A stretch of 64,000 nt of DNA from Dendronephthya gigantea (Eukaryota; Cnidaria; Anthozoa; Malacalcyonacea; Nephtheidae): the NCBI RefSeq assembly GCF_004324835.1, contig NW_021163045.1, forward strand, positions 62,001-126,000, given 5' to 3'. Numbering within the stretch: the stretch's first letter is position 1; the number at the start of each line of letters is the position of its first letter. The notes under the pieces were generated by a model. The model did not search any database, was not told the origin of the DNA, and worked only from the letters and a program-made list of their open reading frames with translations. The translations under genes were made by a program, and so were the position numbers. This document shows, in pieces, positions 45,145 to 57,953 of the stretch.

Positions 45145-45330
45145 ACCCAAATTTTTATTTAGCTAATCGCACGTTTGTAAACGTTTGCTAGTTACCAGTT
45201 TTAACTTGTCTTGAACTCACGCATGCGCATAACTTTGCATTTCCGGCGTAATTAAAATCTCTTGGCGAAATTAGTACCCTCGCACCGGCTCGGGGCTAAT
45301 ATAGGATTAGGTCTAGCTATAGCTTAGGAA
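45145..45330 (+). promoter_or_regulatory. Gene C promoter region
   Basis: Counterpart of 17430-17620, with the same order of motifs: CGCACGTTTGTAAACGTTTGC, CACGCATGCGCATAACTTTGC, GAAATTAGTACCCTCGCACCG. The gene C start lies about 230 bp downstream. Confidence 0.5.
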
Positions 45331-45561
45331 ATTATTTGCTTCATTTGAATGACGACGAAACTACCTGATTGAAAATTTTCAATTTCGATTTGTAAAAAAA
45401 AACTTTAAAAAGAATAATTTATGACATTTTAATTTATTCCCAAAATTAAATTTTGATCCCAAAATTAAATTTTGTTCCATAAATCGGTACTACGAGCACA
45501 AAGTCCCTATGAAAATTGCCAGAATTTATCATTGTTTACCAGGAATTTTCTTATTTCGAAA

Positions 45562-45802
45562 ATGATTGCCGTATTCGAAATGATGATTTTGATATATTTT
45601 GGTGGAAATCTGATCAATGGAAACAAGCATATCCCCATTTGTCACAAACAATTGACTGAACTTAAAGATGACGTCAAAGCATGGCAGACCAGATGTTTGA
45701 AAGCCAAAACTGGAAAAGAGGTTAAATCTCTAACTTGTCAGACGGCGAAAGAATACCACAAGAACAGAATGCGTATACATGTGGACATGTGTTTCTATGA
45801 TG
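45562..45802 (+). CDS. Gene C exon 1: signal peptide and four-cysteine N-terminal region
   Basis: The ATG opens [21 protein letters not shown] hydrophobic core and small residues near the likely cut site fit a signal peptide. The four cysteines of gene B exon 1 are all kept, as are most charged residues ([14 protein letters not shown]). The exon is 241 bp and ends in phase 1 at GATG/GTACTT. Confidence 0.7.
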
Positions 45803-48800
45803 GTACTTAGATAATTATATCTTTTTTAACGTACAACGACTTTTTCAAGTACATTCGACTTCAATCATGTGCAAAATTTATTGAAACACGGTCATTACAC
45901 CTAGTATCTACCCCCTCTTCCCTCAAAATAATCTTAATTGTTCCTATGATACCAAGCCACTTGATTTGCCAAAAATATCACTCTCAACATTGTCAATGGG
46001 GGAAGGGGGAAATAGTAAATAATTGAATGAAAAACGTGACAAAATAGTTGTCAAATAAAAAAAAGGTGTTTAAAATAAGTAAATGATTGTAGGTTCACGT
46101 TCTAATGAAATTTACTCAAAAACGCAATAAATAACATGCGCTCGAAATAGTCATAGTTTTATAATGAAAACGATGTTCAGTTCTCATTTCGACAATACAA
46201 CGGATTTCTGATATTATTTTTGCACAAATTATAACATCCGCCGTAATCTATTGCAAATACTGCAATTTCATTAGCTAGGAAGATTGCAATTTGAGCATTA
46301 ATTTCACCCTTTGCCAGGTGTAATTGCACTGTTGTATTAAGCTTATGAAATCAGTCTTAGGTTATACTGATTCAAGGTGAGGAGTTTTTTCTAGGCCGGA
46401 CATAAATTCCAAATGTTAACTTTACCCATCTCTAAAAATTATTCATTTCCTAGGACCTTACCCAGAGCAATATTTGCTCTTGGGGAACCTGCGTCGAATC
46501 TTAGCGGTAGATTTGACTACACTTGATGACACAGTGATAATCTATGGAAAAAAAACGTTTATTCGCTAGATATTGATACGGTAGACAAGAAACTATACTT
46601 TGCAGAACACAAGAAAGGGATTTATCGAGCGAATTACGACGGTACAAATGAAGAAGTCGTTGTAAAAAATCCAATGGCGTTCGCATTAACAATCGATTGG
46701 ATAGGACGTCGTATTTTCTGGAGTTGTGATAGGCCAGGTAGCATCAATGTGGCCACATTGGACGGCAAGGATAAAGGAAAGCTAATTCCATCCTTCACTC
46801 CTTCAGGAATAGCAATTGACCCCATCGCAGGGTAAGTATTGCATATTAAAGTAACCTCATGCAAGGGCCGCTTTTATTGCAATTCTCTGTGTTCTGCTAC
46901 TTTCGCAATAATGTTTTTCTACGACAATCAAAGTGTCAATAAAGCCACACGCCTAGAATTATTCATTCAAAAGCATAATGCTCCACACTTGCCTGACTAA
47001 CTTCTTCTAGTCTTTAGCTTCTGACGGAATATTATAAATGGCTTCTTCACTTTCTGTTAGATGACTGTTCTTCCATTGAAAGGAAAAATGTTTTGAAGAC
47101 GTAAATAATCTTTAAATGACCTTCTGATCTCTTGAAATTTAATATCTTACCTGACTCACAGTATTTGCAGCCACTTTCATCACGTGATCGCTCTAGTGTG
47201 TAATGTGTTTCTCTGTAGATTCCTCTTTTGGACTGAGGAACCATTTGGATTGGGGAAAAAAGACTTGGTCGCTAAAAATCAAAATATATTAAAGATTTCT
47301 CATGGATCAAAAGCCTCTGTGTCTCTAGATTATCACAGCAAGAGAGTGTACGCGATTCAGAGAGAAGCTGTCGTAATTGAAGTAGATTACTATGGTCGTG
47401 GAAAGAATCAAATGTTTGATGCTTATTTACAGAATGTTATTGGAGGCGTTATTTACTGGAAAAGAAAAAGATCGATCGTTATAAATATAATGAACATCTC
47501 CAGCAGAAATGTTTTAGGTCATATTCGGTTACCAAAAAGCTACGATGCAAGAACTCTTCTGGTCGTAGGCGAAAATCGACAACCAAAAGGTACGTTTCTA
47601 CAGTGCAAACCACGATATTAGTTCAAATAGAAATTTTCATACAACAGTATAAAATTTACGCAATCCAGCCGTGAAAGTATTATTTGTTGTATAAAGTCTC
47701 AAATATTTCTTCTAAAAAAATAATTGAGATTTAAAAATTCCTATTGATGAAAATGTGTACATCGCGATATTAGTTTCATGTCAGAAAAACGGCGTTAATC
47801 CCATCAGAAAATGGTTTATTGCCTAATATTTCATTGAAATTGTCGGTTTTCATTGTCGATACACTGACAGAAAATTTTAGAAATTCACACACTGATAGAA
47901 ATGGAACACGGAGTGATTCCAATCATTGAATTGAGTTATTTGCTGACATGAGCCCCGTGCATGAAGTCTAATGCACTGAGCTATATTAAAATTCCTGAAG
48001 GACTTGTTCCTGGCAAAAAAGTGAAGCAAAAAATATGGCGTATTTTTTCGTGCTGACGCCAGACATGGGCCCAACTGGCAATGGCAATGACCACTAACAA
48101 CCGCGATACAGTGCTTCAGGCGCTCTTCTTCGCCCTCCGGCTGTTTTGAAGAAGCTTTTTATGTATATCTTTTAATTTTTCGGTATCTCTTTAACCGAAT
48201 CATGATCTTCGCTACTATTTTTTTCGACGTGAAGGGACAACTGCCTGTTTTAATTTTTCAATTTGTGGATGCTGTTAGTCGTTAAAAGGGGGGATATTGA
48301 CTCGCACTTGTAAGGTTTACATTTGTTTTTAAATCTTCGTTGGTGGAATCTTCACCTGTATCTTGCACAGAAATACAATGTACATAAAACATATTTTTTC
48401 CGAGTGTTAGATTAATATTAGTAATGGTAAAATGACATGAAGTATTAGGATGAAGAAGCGCGAAATAGCAGAGAACTGATGAAACCATAGAAAGCCCAGA
48501 CAAATGAGCTGAAGTCAATAAAAATCTGTAAAACACTTGAGATATGTGTTAAAATAAATCAAAGTATGTAATTTTCACTACAAAACTAATGTTAGAACCA
48601 TGTATGTAGCGTGCTCCAGTGGCGCTGCCATTTGACTATGCAACTAGCGACGTAACTTATTATATCATTGGGAAGGATGGTAACTCTCGCCTCAATTTTC
48701 AACATGTTCACAAATTAAAACACAAATACTATAATAAAACGGCACGTCGACTGCTAAATGCCTACCGTAGGTTTAGGTTGAATAATCAAACTATACTCTC

Positions 48801-51800
48801 ATAACTGATAAAAATAGTGCTGAATTCAAAGTAAAGCGCTGGAAAAACGTACACAAATTTTGTAAGTTGGCCGAAATTTTCGCGAATTCATGCGGGATGT
48901 AAGTACCTAACCATGCAAAATGGCGGCGGCAGAAGAATCTGATTGGTTGAGAAAAATAAGCAAAGTATGATCGACCAATCAGATTGATCGAGAAAGGTAA
49001 ACAAAGAATGATCGACCAATCAGATTCTTCTGCCGCCGCTATTTTGGTTAGGTACTTACATCCCGCATAAATTCACGAAAATTTCGGCCAATTTACAAAA
49101 TTTGTGTACGTTTTTCTAGCGCTTTCCTTTGAATTCAGCACTATTTTTATTATGAAAGGATAGTTTGATTATTCAACTTAAACCTATGGTAGGCATTTAG
49201 CAGTCGACGTGCCGTTTTACTATAGTAATTTGTGTTTTATTTGTCAAAATGTTGAAAATTGAGGCGAGAGTTTCCATCCTTCGCAATAATATAGTAAGTT
49301 ACGTCGCTAGTTACATAGTCAAATGGCAGCGCCACTAGAGCACGCACATGGTTCTAACAGTAGTTTTGTAGTGAAAATTACATACTTTAATTCATTTTAA
49401 CACATATCTCAAGTGTTTTACGGATTTTTATTGACTTCAACTCATTTGTCTGGGCTTCCTATGATGAAACTGGCTTAAGAACAGAGCGAACGTAGAAATG
49501 TAGAATATTTCAATCAAAGAAAACTGTTACAGATTGGCAAAAGGAACTGGCTGACCGTCGCCAAAAACCGGGGAGTCTGCTGTTGAACTAAAGTATTCAA
49601 TACTTCAACTGGTTAAGAAAGCTTTTCCAGAGGTTACAGATAAGAACACATACGATTCTATTTCCCTGGCACACTTTAGCAACGCGTTGAAAGGTGATAT
49701 TGCCACAAATTATCATGGGTTATGGCTGACACTGCGACCCTTGATGAGCTAGTACAGCGTGCAATGAAAATCGAGCAAACCAACGCAACAGTTTCTGCTG
49801 TTTCCACGAGCAGAATGGGAAGTCGTCAGTCGGCTGAAAGTCCTGAGGTGGAGATCATGCAAAAGTTGGAAGAACTAACCACTAGTCAGCAAAAGTTCGA
49901 AGCATTTGTTGCTGCTATGCAGAGTAAAAACCAGAGCCAGCGATCAACAAGGTCATCAACCAAGTGCTTTAACTGTGGGAAGGTAGGGCATTTTGCTCGT
50001 GATTGTCGTTCAAGACCCTGGGTTGCCCGGGATGGCCAGAGAAGTAGCCAACCATTCTCTGGGGTATGCTTTAGGTGTCAAAAGGCTGGACATCGAGCCT
50101 CGCAATGCAAATCCCCTAACCCACCGCCATCGGGAAACTAGCAGGGGATGGAGAGTATATCCAGCCCTCTCCAGCCACTTGCAGGACCGGGAAACTATAA
50201 TCGTTCGGTTTCAGCTACAAACATTGGGGATTCAACTTTTAAAAGCATAGAGATTAAGGGAACAGTTGGGGGTCTACCTTGCACATGGTTGGTGGACACT
50301 GGGGCACAAATAAGTGTACTACAAGAGTCTTTAGCATCACAAGCTAGAGGGTACAAATTGAACTGCAAATTTGCCCCCCATACTGTAGATGGTTCTGGGA
50401 TGGGAACAGTTTATGATTTAGTCACTGATTGTCAAGCGGGTGATCAGCACATACCTCAACACCGGTTCACAGTAGTTAAGAAGTCAACTTACCCAGCAAT
50501 TATTGGCATGGATTTATTGCCTCATTTAAAAATGCATTTGTCAATCGGCTCACAAGTATTTGTATCAGGCAATGATAAATTATCAAACCAGGACAGTGGT
50601 AACACAACCTCGCCTCGAATTTGTCGTATATACGCATCATCAGCAGTGACTGTTCCCTCTAGGTCAATGCAGGTAATTGAGGGCAAACTGGACGATGAGC
50701 TATTACCGGGTACTGTGGGTATTATCGAATATGCATGGAGGAGGAGGTCAGAGCGCTTTGGAATAGAATAGCTTTGGAATTTGGTAGAGTCTATGATGCA
50801 GTAAGAGAGGGCAATCGTGTTCTGCTGCACGTTACAAACCCTACTAATACTTCCCGGCAGGTAAATGCTGGTACAATTTTCGGACATTTTACAACAAACA
50901 TTGTGGAACCTGTTGTCATTAGTGAATTGTCCAAACATCCTGGTAAGTCTACTAAAGCAGATAAGGCGGACAGGGCACAAAAGGTTGATAAACTGGCTCG
51001 AGCAAAGTCAGATGAGTCACAATTATCAGCCAGCGAGAAACGACGAGTCGACGACTTTACAAAATGATTCAGAAGAATGGGAATGTCCTTTCTATTGACG
51101 GTGAGACAGGTTTGAACGATGTTGTTGAACATGAAATACCCACTATATATATTCTCCTGTCACAAAGGTCTATTTGAATTCAACACCATGCCTTTTGGTC
51201 TTAAAGGGGCTCCAGCAACGTTCCAAAGGTTGATGACATCCGTATTAGGCGAACTTAATTGGCAAATACTTCTTATATAATTATTTTGATGACGTCATCA
51301 TTTTTTCTCGCAGTTTCGAAGAGTATTTGGTGCACCTTAAGCTTGTTTTCAACAAGCTGAGAGTGGCTGGTTTGAAATTAAATCCATCGTAATGTGTTTT
51401 TGCTCGTGCAGAAGTTCATTATTTGGGGTTTGTGGTCGGTTCAGAGGGAATTAAACCCGACCCAAATAAGACTAAAGCGATCCAGCAATTTCCACGGCCT
51501 ACCACTGTCCAGGAAGTCGCCGGTTTGTTGGACTTGCCTCATATTACCGACGTTTTATTGATCGTTTTGCAGATATCGCCGCTCCGTTACACGAACTTAC
51601 CCGAGCAAATGTTAAATTCTTCGGGACGGAAGCATGTGAAATGGCATTTTGCACTCTGAAACGCCGGCTCACATCTCCACCAGTTCTGGTATTGTTGTGT
51701 TAAGATTGAAACACTATAGGTATATCCCGATTTTAAGCAAGAATTCACTGTCGAGACAGATGCTAGCGATCTTGGCCTGGGTGCGGTTCTTACACAAGAA

Positions 51801-54800
51801 AAAAAGTAATCGCTTATGCATCCCGAACACTTACTACCGTCGAAAAGAATTATTCCGCCACAGAAAAGGAATGTTTAGCTGTCGTTTGGAGTTTAGACGT
51901 ATTGACGATGTATTTGGAAGGGAGACACTTTACAGTCATCACGGATCATAAGCCAGTAACATAATTGCGAAAACTTAAAAAGCCTAGAGGAAAGCTAGCC
52001 AGATGGCGCGTCTGCCTTGATATTTACGATTTCACCATTCAACACCGTCCTGGAACGTTAATGACTGTTGCTGATGCGTTAAGTCGTGCACCCATTCAAG
52101 CCGGTAAATATTGACGGGTATGGACAGATAGAGAATTGGGCGCGCTTCAGATGGAGGATGCAGATATTGGCGTGATTTATCGCTGGGTTGCTACTCGGGT
52201 GAAACCAAAGAATATCAAACGTCATGTTAACAGTTTTATCAAGACACATGGCAAGAACATCAACCTGGTCAACAACGTACTAGTTCTGAAAACAGCACGT
52301 CATGGACGGAACATTGTACAAACGATGATCCCGCAATCGGAGGTACCACGTATACTACAACTCCTTCATGACCAAGCAGGACATTTTGGTGTCGCCAAGA
52401 CCCAACATAATGTTGGAACCCGATTTTTTTGGTTTAATTGGAAACGTGATGTGCAGGATTGCTGCCGTTCCTGTGAAAGTTGTCTTCAAAGAAAAGGGGT
52501 GCAGAAAGCAGACGGACCACAGGTGGGAGAGCTGCCATTTCTAAACAACCTTTTCAATGTTGGCATATGGACTTTGTTGGCCCTTTACCCAAGACACCAG
52601 GGGGAAATAGGTTCATATTTTCCTTCACCGATCCACTCAGCAAGTGGGTAGAGGCTTTTGCAGTACCAGATCAAACTGCGAAGACCACTGCTGATGTAAT
52701 TTTGCGAGAATGGTATCCCAGAAGTTCTACATTCCGACCAAGGCAAGAACTTTGAGTCGGAATTACTAAAAGAGCTACACAACCAATAGATATCCGACGA
52801 AGTCGCAGCGCACCGTACAATCCCCAGTGCAATAGGCAGGTAGAACGGATGATTCGGAATATTGCAGAGCGTTTAGCAATGGAAATTGAAGCCGAGGACC
52901 AAACGGACTGGGACGAAGGACTGCCGATTGCATTGGCCGCAATTAGGACAAAAAGTAGCACAACGACGGGAGAGACGCCATTTTCTGTGATATTTGGTTT
53001 CACCTGCAGAAATAAAGCTGATATGATTGGCACTGAGAAACTAAACCAGCTCAAAGGAAAAGAAGCAAAGGACTTCTCAAAAAAACTGTCTTTCCTCGGT
53101 CAGTTACATACAAAAGTTCGAAATCGAATTATTAAGAAACGTCAGCATGAGTCACTCCTACGAGCACGAAACGTCCGTTTTAACCGCTTTACCCCTTGGG
53201 GAGAGAGTGTGGATTTACCATCCGAAGAAACCAAAGGGCTCAGCCAAGAAATTAGTCGGGGAACGCTTTCAGGGCCCTTATATAGTGGTTAAACACATTG
53301 GAGATACCTCCTACGAAGTGGAACTTGTTTCGCGAGGGGGAAGGAAAAAGGTCGTAAATCATCGTCGTTTGAAAAAGGACTACGAGAGGCCACAACGTTT
53401 ACAGTCAACGGATAGCGAGGTCAGTTCAGATTCCGACGATACGAATGTCAGAGCTTCAGATTTTAACTCAATGGGGTCTCAGGAACTTAGACTCGATATA
53501 GATGGTGAAGAGGTCCTTGGACCTCAGCTAGATCCAGAACCTGCTGCAGCCCGACCACACAGAGAGAGACGAGCACCAGATCGGTATGGATTTGCATGCA
53601 AAAAATCTCGGTCAGATATTTCACTCTACAGACCGAAAATGGAAGGTCAATAATATTACTGAGAACTGCATGCGTGAGACATTCGGGATACTGGTCCAGA
53701 TACGGAATATGACCACGGTCCTGACATTGGGTTATACGGAAAAATCGAAACATATGTAGGCCGTTAGAAATATGCTGATTCTGAAGAGATTGCATGATTC
53801 ACATTCTTAATTATTAATGTCTATGAAAATTAAAACATATTGAAATACATTGCTTAGCAAAAATTTATGCATGCGAAAACATCTGGTGATGCGCTGGCTG
53901 GGTAACTTTAATCATTATTTAACTATAACTAAACGTATTCCCATTTAAAATACACCATTTAATACCCACTGAGCATAAGACTGTTATAATAAGACCAGTT
54001 GTATACTTGTATTTTCGTAAAAAGAAGAAATTATTTCCACATTTCAAACCCTATCACTGATAATTGTATATTTATTAATTTTTCACTGAAAGGAAGATGC
54101 GTAAAGCTTTCATGTCTCCACGGTTACTGTTCTAACACTAACGGCTCTGAAATTTGTCATTGTGATAAGGGTTTCAAATACAACGGATATGCTTGCACAG
54201 GTATGTATATAATAAATAATTATCTACTATTTCTCCCAGACAACGTTCCATTATAAGTTCTTTAAAAGTTTGCATTGTGATATAATAGTAAATTTGGACG
54301 TTGGTTTGGGGAAACAACACAATTTAGTTGTGCGATTTTAATAATAGGAGCAGCTGATCACAACACTTTTTTCCACTGATGATGGTCCGGGCTAAAGGAC
54401 CGATTATGAAAGAAAAGCGTGCGTCCTTTCTTTAGATTATTTCTCGTTCTCCCAAACTCTCGTGTTTCTAAAAATGTATGTCGATGCCTCACCATTATTT
54501 TACTTTAAAAGACAATAGAATTCTTCTTAAAAAAGGAAATGTCTTTGGCAAACAAAGAGAATAATACCTCTCGGGTAGACCTACTCGCCAGAACTACTGT
54601 CTCCCATATTGAATTAAATCATAAAGTCTCAGACAGGAGTATTTAAGCTAGACAGAACAATTAATAATAGTAATTACACTGAGTGGAGTGCAATTTGGTG
54701 TGAAATCAAACCCGTGATTAGAAAATTTGTAATCACAAGTTTGATTTCACACCAAAATTGCACGACACGAAATGCAATTTCCACTTTATTATTACTCATT

Positions 54801-56265
54801 TTGAAATCACACAAAGAATTAAACAAATTCAAAAACGATTTATTGGCTGAAACAACCGTAAACAGTGTAAAATGCGAGTAATGTCAAAAAATTTGCGGGG
54901 CATTAAAAACTCACAATAATAGAATTTTGTGAGTTTCCCCCGTAATTCGATTGGACTGAAATACTAAATCTGATTGGTTATTGTGGTGCAGAGCTTCAAT
55001 CTCATTGGCTTATAAATGATGTGATTAATGCTCAAAAATAGTGCGATTTGGGAATTAATCACACAATTTTTAACCAATCAGATTGCAAGAAACACAATTG
55101 ATTTCAAAACGAATATAATAATAGAATTCATAGTTACTATATACTTTCAGATATCGTTACTATTCCGTTTAGATATCGATGAATGCATGTCGTCACCATG
55201 CAATCAAAAAGGTTTTGAACGCTCGTGCAAAAACACACCAGGTTCTTTCATTTGCACTTGCAAGAGTGGGACTATTTTCGATGGAGTTACATGCTCAGGT
55301 ATATGCTCGCATTTTAGTTCTTTAATTTCCCTCAAGCCTGTTATACAACCTTCCTGAGGCCTCGTAGCGAATATCTATGGTAATTTTGAAGTAAGAATCT
55401 TATCTTTTTCGGCACTTTTGGCATACAAAATTGGAAGACGTTTTTACGGCATCTAGCTCGCATACCCTCTAACAAGATACATAAACTTCTCTAAGTTTTA
55501 TCATAAAAAATTATCGGGTTTTTAAATATATTTTTGAATTTCAAGGAATGACTAAAATCCTCCACGAAAATTTATATTAAGGATATGGGGGGGGGCAAAG
55601 AACGATTTAGGTGTTTATCCTGTAAAATGTTCTTCTTCTTTCTAAGACTTGAATCTTTGTCTGTGTTCATGAAACACCCGACTATATGACTATGCCTATA
55701 TATGCTCAACTGATTTTGTTGAATCGTGCTATAGGTGCAGGGATTCTTTAAATATTTCTACACCAAGTTCTCTATTACTATAATATTATATGATTTGACT
55801 TGAACCCATAAAAAACTTTGCTTAAAGAAGAAAACATTAACACTGAATAACAATTGTGCGGTGCAGGAACAACGGCGAATATATCTTCACATCTGTATAA
55901 TTGTTTACAAATTCTATATTATAGCCATCTCTGAACTGCAAATTCGATTAAATGATTCAAGTACTAACATGAGCGGAAGAGTGGAAATATATCATCCAAC
56001 ATTTGGCTGGGGCACAATCTGTAATATAGAAAATAGAGAAACGGTATCGTCTGAGGTTGGTGAGGTCATCTGTCGTCAATTGGGTTTCGCTGGAGTAGGA
56101 ATTATGAGGCACTTTGGTGAAGGAAGTGGTCCTGTATTGCTCTCTGAAGTCAGCTGCATTTATGGTGATAATGAAATATATATCTGGGATTGCTCACATG
56201 CTGGATGGAATATGCCTACTTTACCCTGCACACATGATCGTGATGTCGGTGTGGAGTGCTACTGA
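45562..56265 (+). CDS. Gene C: secreted YWTD-propeller, EGF, EGF, SRCR protein
   Basis: Six exons match gene B in order, size and phase: 45562-45802, 46454-46831, 47219-47589, 54093-54200, 55173-55298 and 55925-56265. The start [15 protein letters not shown] is a better signal-peptide candidate than that of gene B. Exon 2 is one base short at an A-run (about 46547-46555) relative to gene B, so the annotated frame is interrupted there. This may be a real lesion or a homopolymer error. The long third intron (47590-54092) is filled by a foldback element and a decayed Ty3/gypsy copy. The protein should be secreted; binding partners are unknown. Confidence 0.8.
46454..46831 (+). CDS. Gene C exon 2: YWTD propeller, first half (one-base frame break)
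   Basis: From phase 1 the exon reads [26 protein letters not shown], in agreement with the exon 1 donor. After a run of eight A the frame that matches gene B continues one base off: [37 protein letters not shown] and AIDPIAG. Its length, 378 bp, is one short of the 379 needed to link phase 1 to phase 2. The homopolymer context makes a sequencing or assembly error plausible. Confidence 0.75.
47219..47589 (+). CDS. Gene C exon 3: YWTD propeller, second half
   Basis: The exon encodes [48 protein letters not shown] and [12 protein letters not shown]. It is 30 bp shorter than the gene B exon because of in-frame losses in the loops of blades 4 and 5. It enters in phase 2 and leaves in phase 1 like its paralogue. 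Confidence 0.85.
47620..48485. other. Gene C intron 3, unassigned part
   Basis: To about 47970 this matches the gene B intron (about 21480-22425, without the Tigger-like MITE). After that it has no counterpart in the window, and I see no gene or element that I can name. Confidence 0.5.
48486..49461. mobile_element. Long foldback element (976 bp) with 9-bp duplication
   Basis: The two halves are inverted copies along almost the whole length, meeting near 48975 where a GATCGACCAATCAGATT motif repeats. TGATGAAAC occurs at 48477-48485 and 49462-49470, a 9-bp target duplication (8 bp if one base is given to the element). Nine bases with long inverted arms suggests a Mutator-like element; eight would suggest hAT. 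There is no transposase. Confidence 0.75.
49490..53604 (+). mobile_element. Ty3/gypsy fossil in gene C intron 3
   Basis: Decayed internal region of a Ty3/gypsy retrotransposon in the family order: gag with two CCHC knuckles (about 49500-50140), aspartic protease-like (about 50280-50520), reverse transcriptase (about 51150-51560), RNase H (about 51730-52000), and integrase with its HHCC finger and core (about 52370-53000), with a C-terminal tail to about 53600. No LTRs were found at either end, and flanking intron resumes at about 53605 where gene B aligns again. It is clearly broken, with at least half a dozen interruptions. Missing LTRs and many breaks suggest an old copy, but it is younger than the B/C split because B lacks it. 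Confidence 0.8.
54093..54200 (+). CDS. Gene C exon 4: EGF module
   Basis: This is a six-cysteine EGF, 108 bp, phase 1-1. A few substitutions (SNTNGSE, NGYAC) separate it from genes A and B. Confidence 0.87.
54688..54763. repeat. Intronic hairpin (copy C)
   Basis: This is the best-paired copy: GTGCAATTTGGTGTGAAATC against its near-exact reverse complement, extending through TGATTA/TAATCA. It survives although most of the surrounding intron is deleted in gene C. Confidence 0.65.
55173..55298 (+). CDS. Gene C exon 5: calcium-binding EGF module
   Basis: The exon carries [14 protein letters not shown] and [12 protein letters not shown], 126 bp, phase 1-1. All calcium-binding and hydroxylation positions are kept. 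Confidence 0.88.
55925..56265 (+). CDS. Gene C exon 6: SRCR domain and stop
   Basis: This is an SRCR domain with [37 protein letters not shown] and DRDVGVEC. A two-residue longer loop precedes IYIWDC. TGA follows the final tyrosine. It is the most diverged SRCR of the three, which fits C being the older branch. Confidence 0.9.
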
Positions 56266-56385
56266 GATCACAATAATTTACTTGGCTTGGCCAGCGTGGC
56301 AAATTAGTCCTTCTGTGATGCTATGGTAAAATTTGGTGTTGAGCAACTGTGAACACAATGGTCTATTAAGTAAATGAATAATGAT

Positions 56386-56391
56386 AATAAA
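56386..56391 (+). promoter_or_regulatory. Candidate poly(A) signal of gene C
   Basis: AATAAA sits in the same context as in genes A and B, about 120 bp after the stop. The duplicated block ends about 40 bp further on. Confidence 0.5.
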
Positions 56392-56430
56392 TGAAAATTA
56401 GGCATCGCGGGACTAAATCGTCAGGCTGGT

Positions 56431-57537
56431 TACGCCACTGCTCTGGATTGGATTATGAACAGAAGTAATTTTTCTTTTTTCTAATACGCACGTAAAAGTT
56501 TAAAATCATTCAAATAATACTTAAGAAAAAAAATCAACGATTCTGTTGATGATTTGGTGTGTTTTTCCTGGTATAAATTTAATTATACAACAACTTAGAA
56601 GTTTTTAAGCTTTTACCTGCGTTTACGTACATGCAAAAAACTCGACGGTGGAAAGCCGCCTTATACTTACTTCGTTAATAAACATATTTTCTGTAATTTT
56701 CTGAACTATAAACAACTCCCTATTCTTTCTACGACTAAAAGCTATAGTTGAGAACGCGATGACAACCTCTACGATAAAATATACGTACTCGTGTCATATA
56801 GGCACATACCAGAGATTACCTGGCACCCCTTTTTTTTATTTTATCCGTAATGATCCCATTTGATCAATATTCCAATAGGTCATGTGATATAACGTGTGAT
56901 TTAGTCTAGTTTCTGGATATAATTATTATAGCTATATATTTTAACCAACTAGAGACTGTGCATGGAGCCGGGTGTTAGAATAATAGTTGGGTTTCCTGTT
57001 TTTATCATTTGTGTTAGAAAAAAATTTCCAGCCTGTAAAAAGGGAAAAAATATTGACTACATATGAGAGATGTATAATCGATGTCGCGTGATCGATTTTT
57101 CTGATTGTATTCTTTTGAAATTTCAAGCTCATCCTATGAGATTAGTTCCACTCGACCGTTTTAACTACAAAGCGAGCATAAAAATTCGATCGGGCGACAT
57201 TTTGCGCTAAATGATGACATCCGCCTTAATGCACTTTGTTGTTCTATAAAAGCAGTCTGGTTATTTCATGGTGTAACTCGTTTTTTCTGTAAATAAGATT
57301 TTGTAGGATTTGGGTTAATGTTTACGGGAACTAATTTGTCAACTAATTAACTATGACAGATAAATGTAGTACCTTACATTACACTTGTTATTGAATCATA
57401 ATTAAGTATTTAATTAGTATTAAATCAGTATTAGTAAGTACTGGCATTTGGTATTGAAATTTTACCTAGTAAAAATTATAAAGTGCAATCCTATTTTATT
57501 GTTTTTAATTCTGATGAGCGTTCAAAATCAATTTAAA
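56431..57537. other. Spacer downstream of gene C
   Basis: Beyond the end of the tandem duplication the sequence is single-copy in this window. No reading frame, domain or element is recognisable. Confidence 0.5.
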
Positions 57538-57751
57538 GGCCGGCGCACAATAGAGCTATGTGTTTAGCAAAAAGTCATTCGTGGCCATTGGCGTAAGCCA
57601 GTTGCTCTCGTGTGCGGGCGACTTTTCCAGTGACTTTCGTCATTCGTGCCAAAAGTCGCCGAAAAAGTCGCCCGCACACGAGAGCAACTGGCTTACGCCG
57701 ATGGCCACGAATGACTTTTTGCTAAGCACATAGCTCTAGTGTGCGCCGGCC
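57538..57751. mobile_element. Palindromic MITE (214 bp)
   Basis: GGCCGGCGCACA..TGTGCGCCGGCC is inverted, with arms of about 90 bp and a short unpaired centre. It is relatively GC-rich for this region. Flanks are TTTAAA and TTAAAG, so a TTAA or TTAAA target is possible, but the border base is ambiguous. Superfamily not assigned. Confidence 0.7.
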
Positions 57752-57953
57752 TTAAAGGTTTTTGGAAGGAGTAGTGTTTCTAATAATCACTTATTCACTT
57801 CCTAGAGAACGTAGAAAGATTGCCAATAGGGGAGCTTTAGCTTTCCCAATTAGTACGACCACGAGATTCGTCATTCTCGCGCGTTGTTTGCTTGCGCCAT
57901 CAGCCAAAGCTTGTAATCGTAGCCTACAACTTGGTACGGTGCCATTAACACCA

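Larger units (their letters stand above)
53819..56430 (+). repeat. Segmental duplication, copy 3 (gene C 3' half)
   Basis: This block aligns with 1-5150 and 23852-28650, with large gaps: most of the EGF1-EGF2 intron and its TA arrays are missing. Homology ends just past the poly(A) signal, so the right edge of the tandem array lies at about 56430. Confidence 0.85.

Noticed and set aside
50522-51132. Long minus-strand frames across the Ty3/gypsy fossil.
   Set aside because: They are shadows of the plus-strand domains, which are recognisable by motif.
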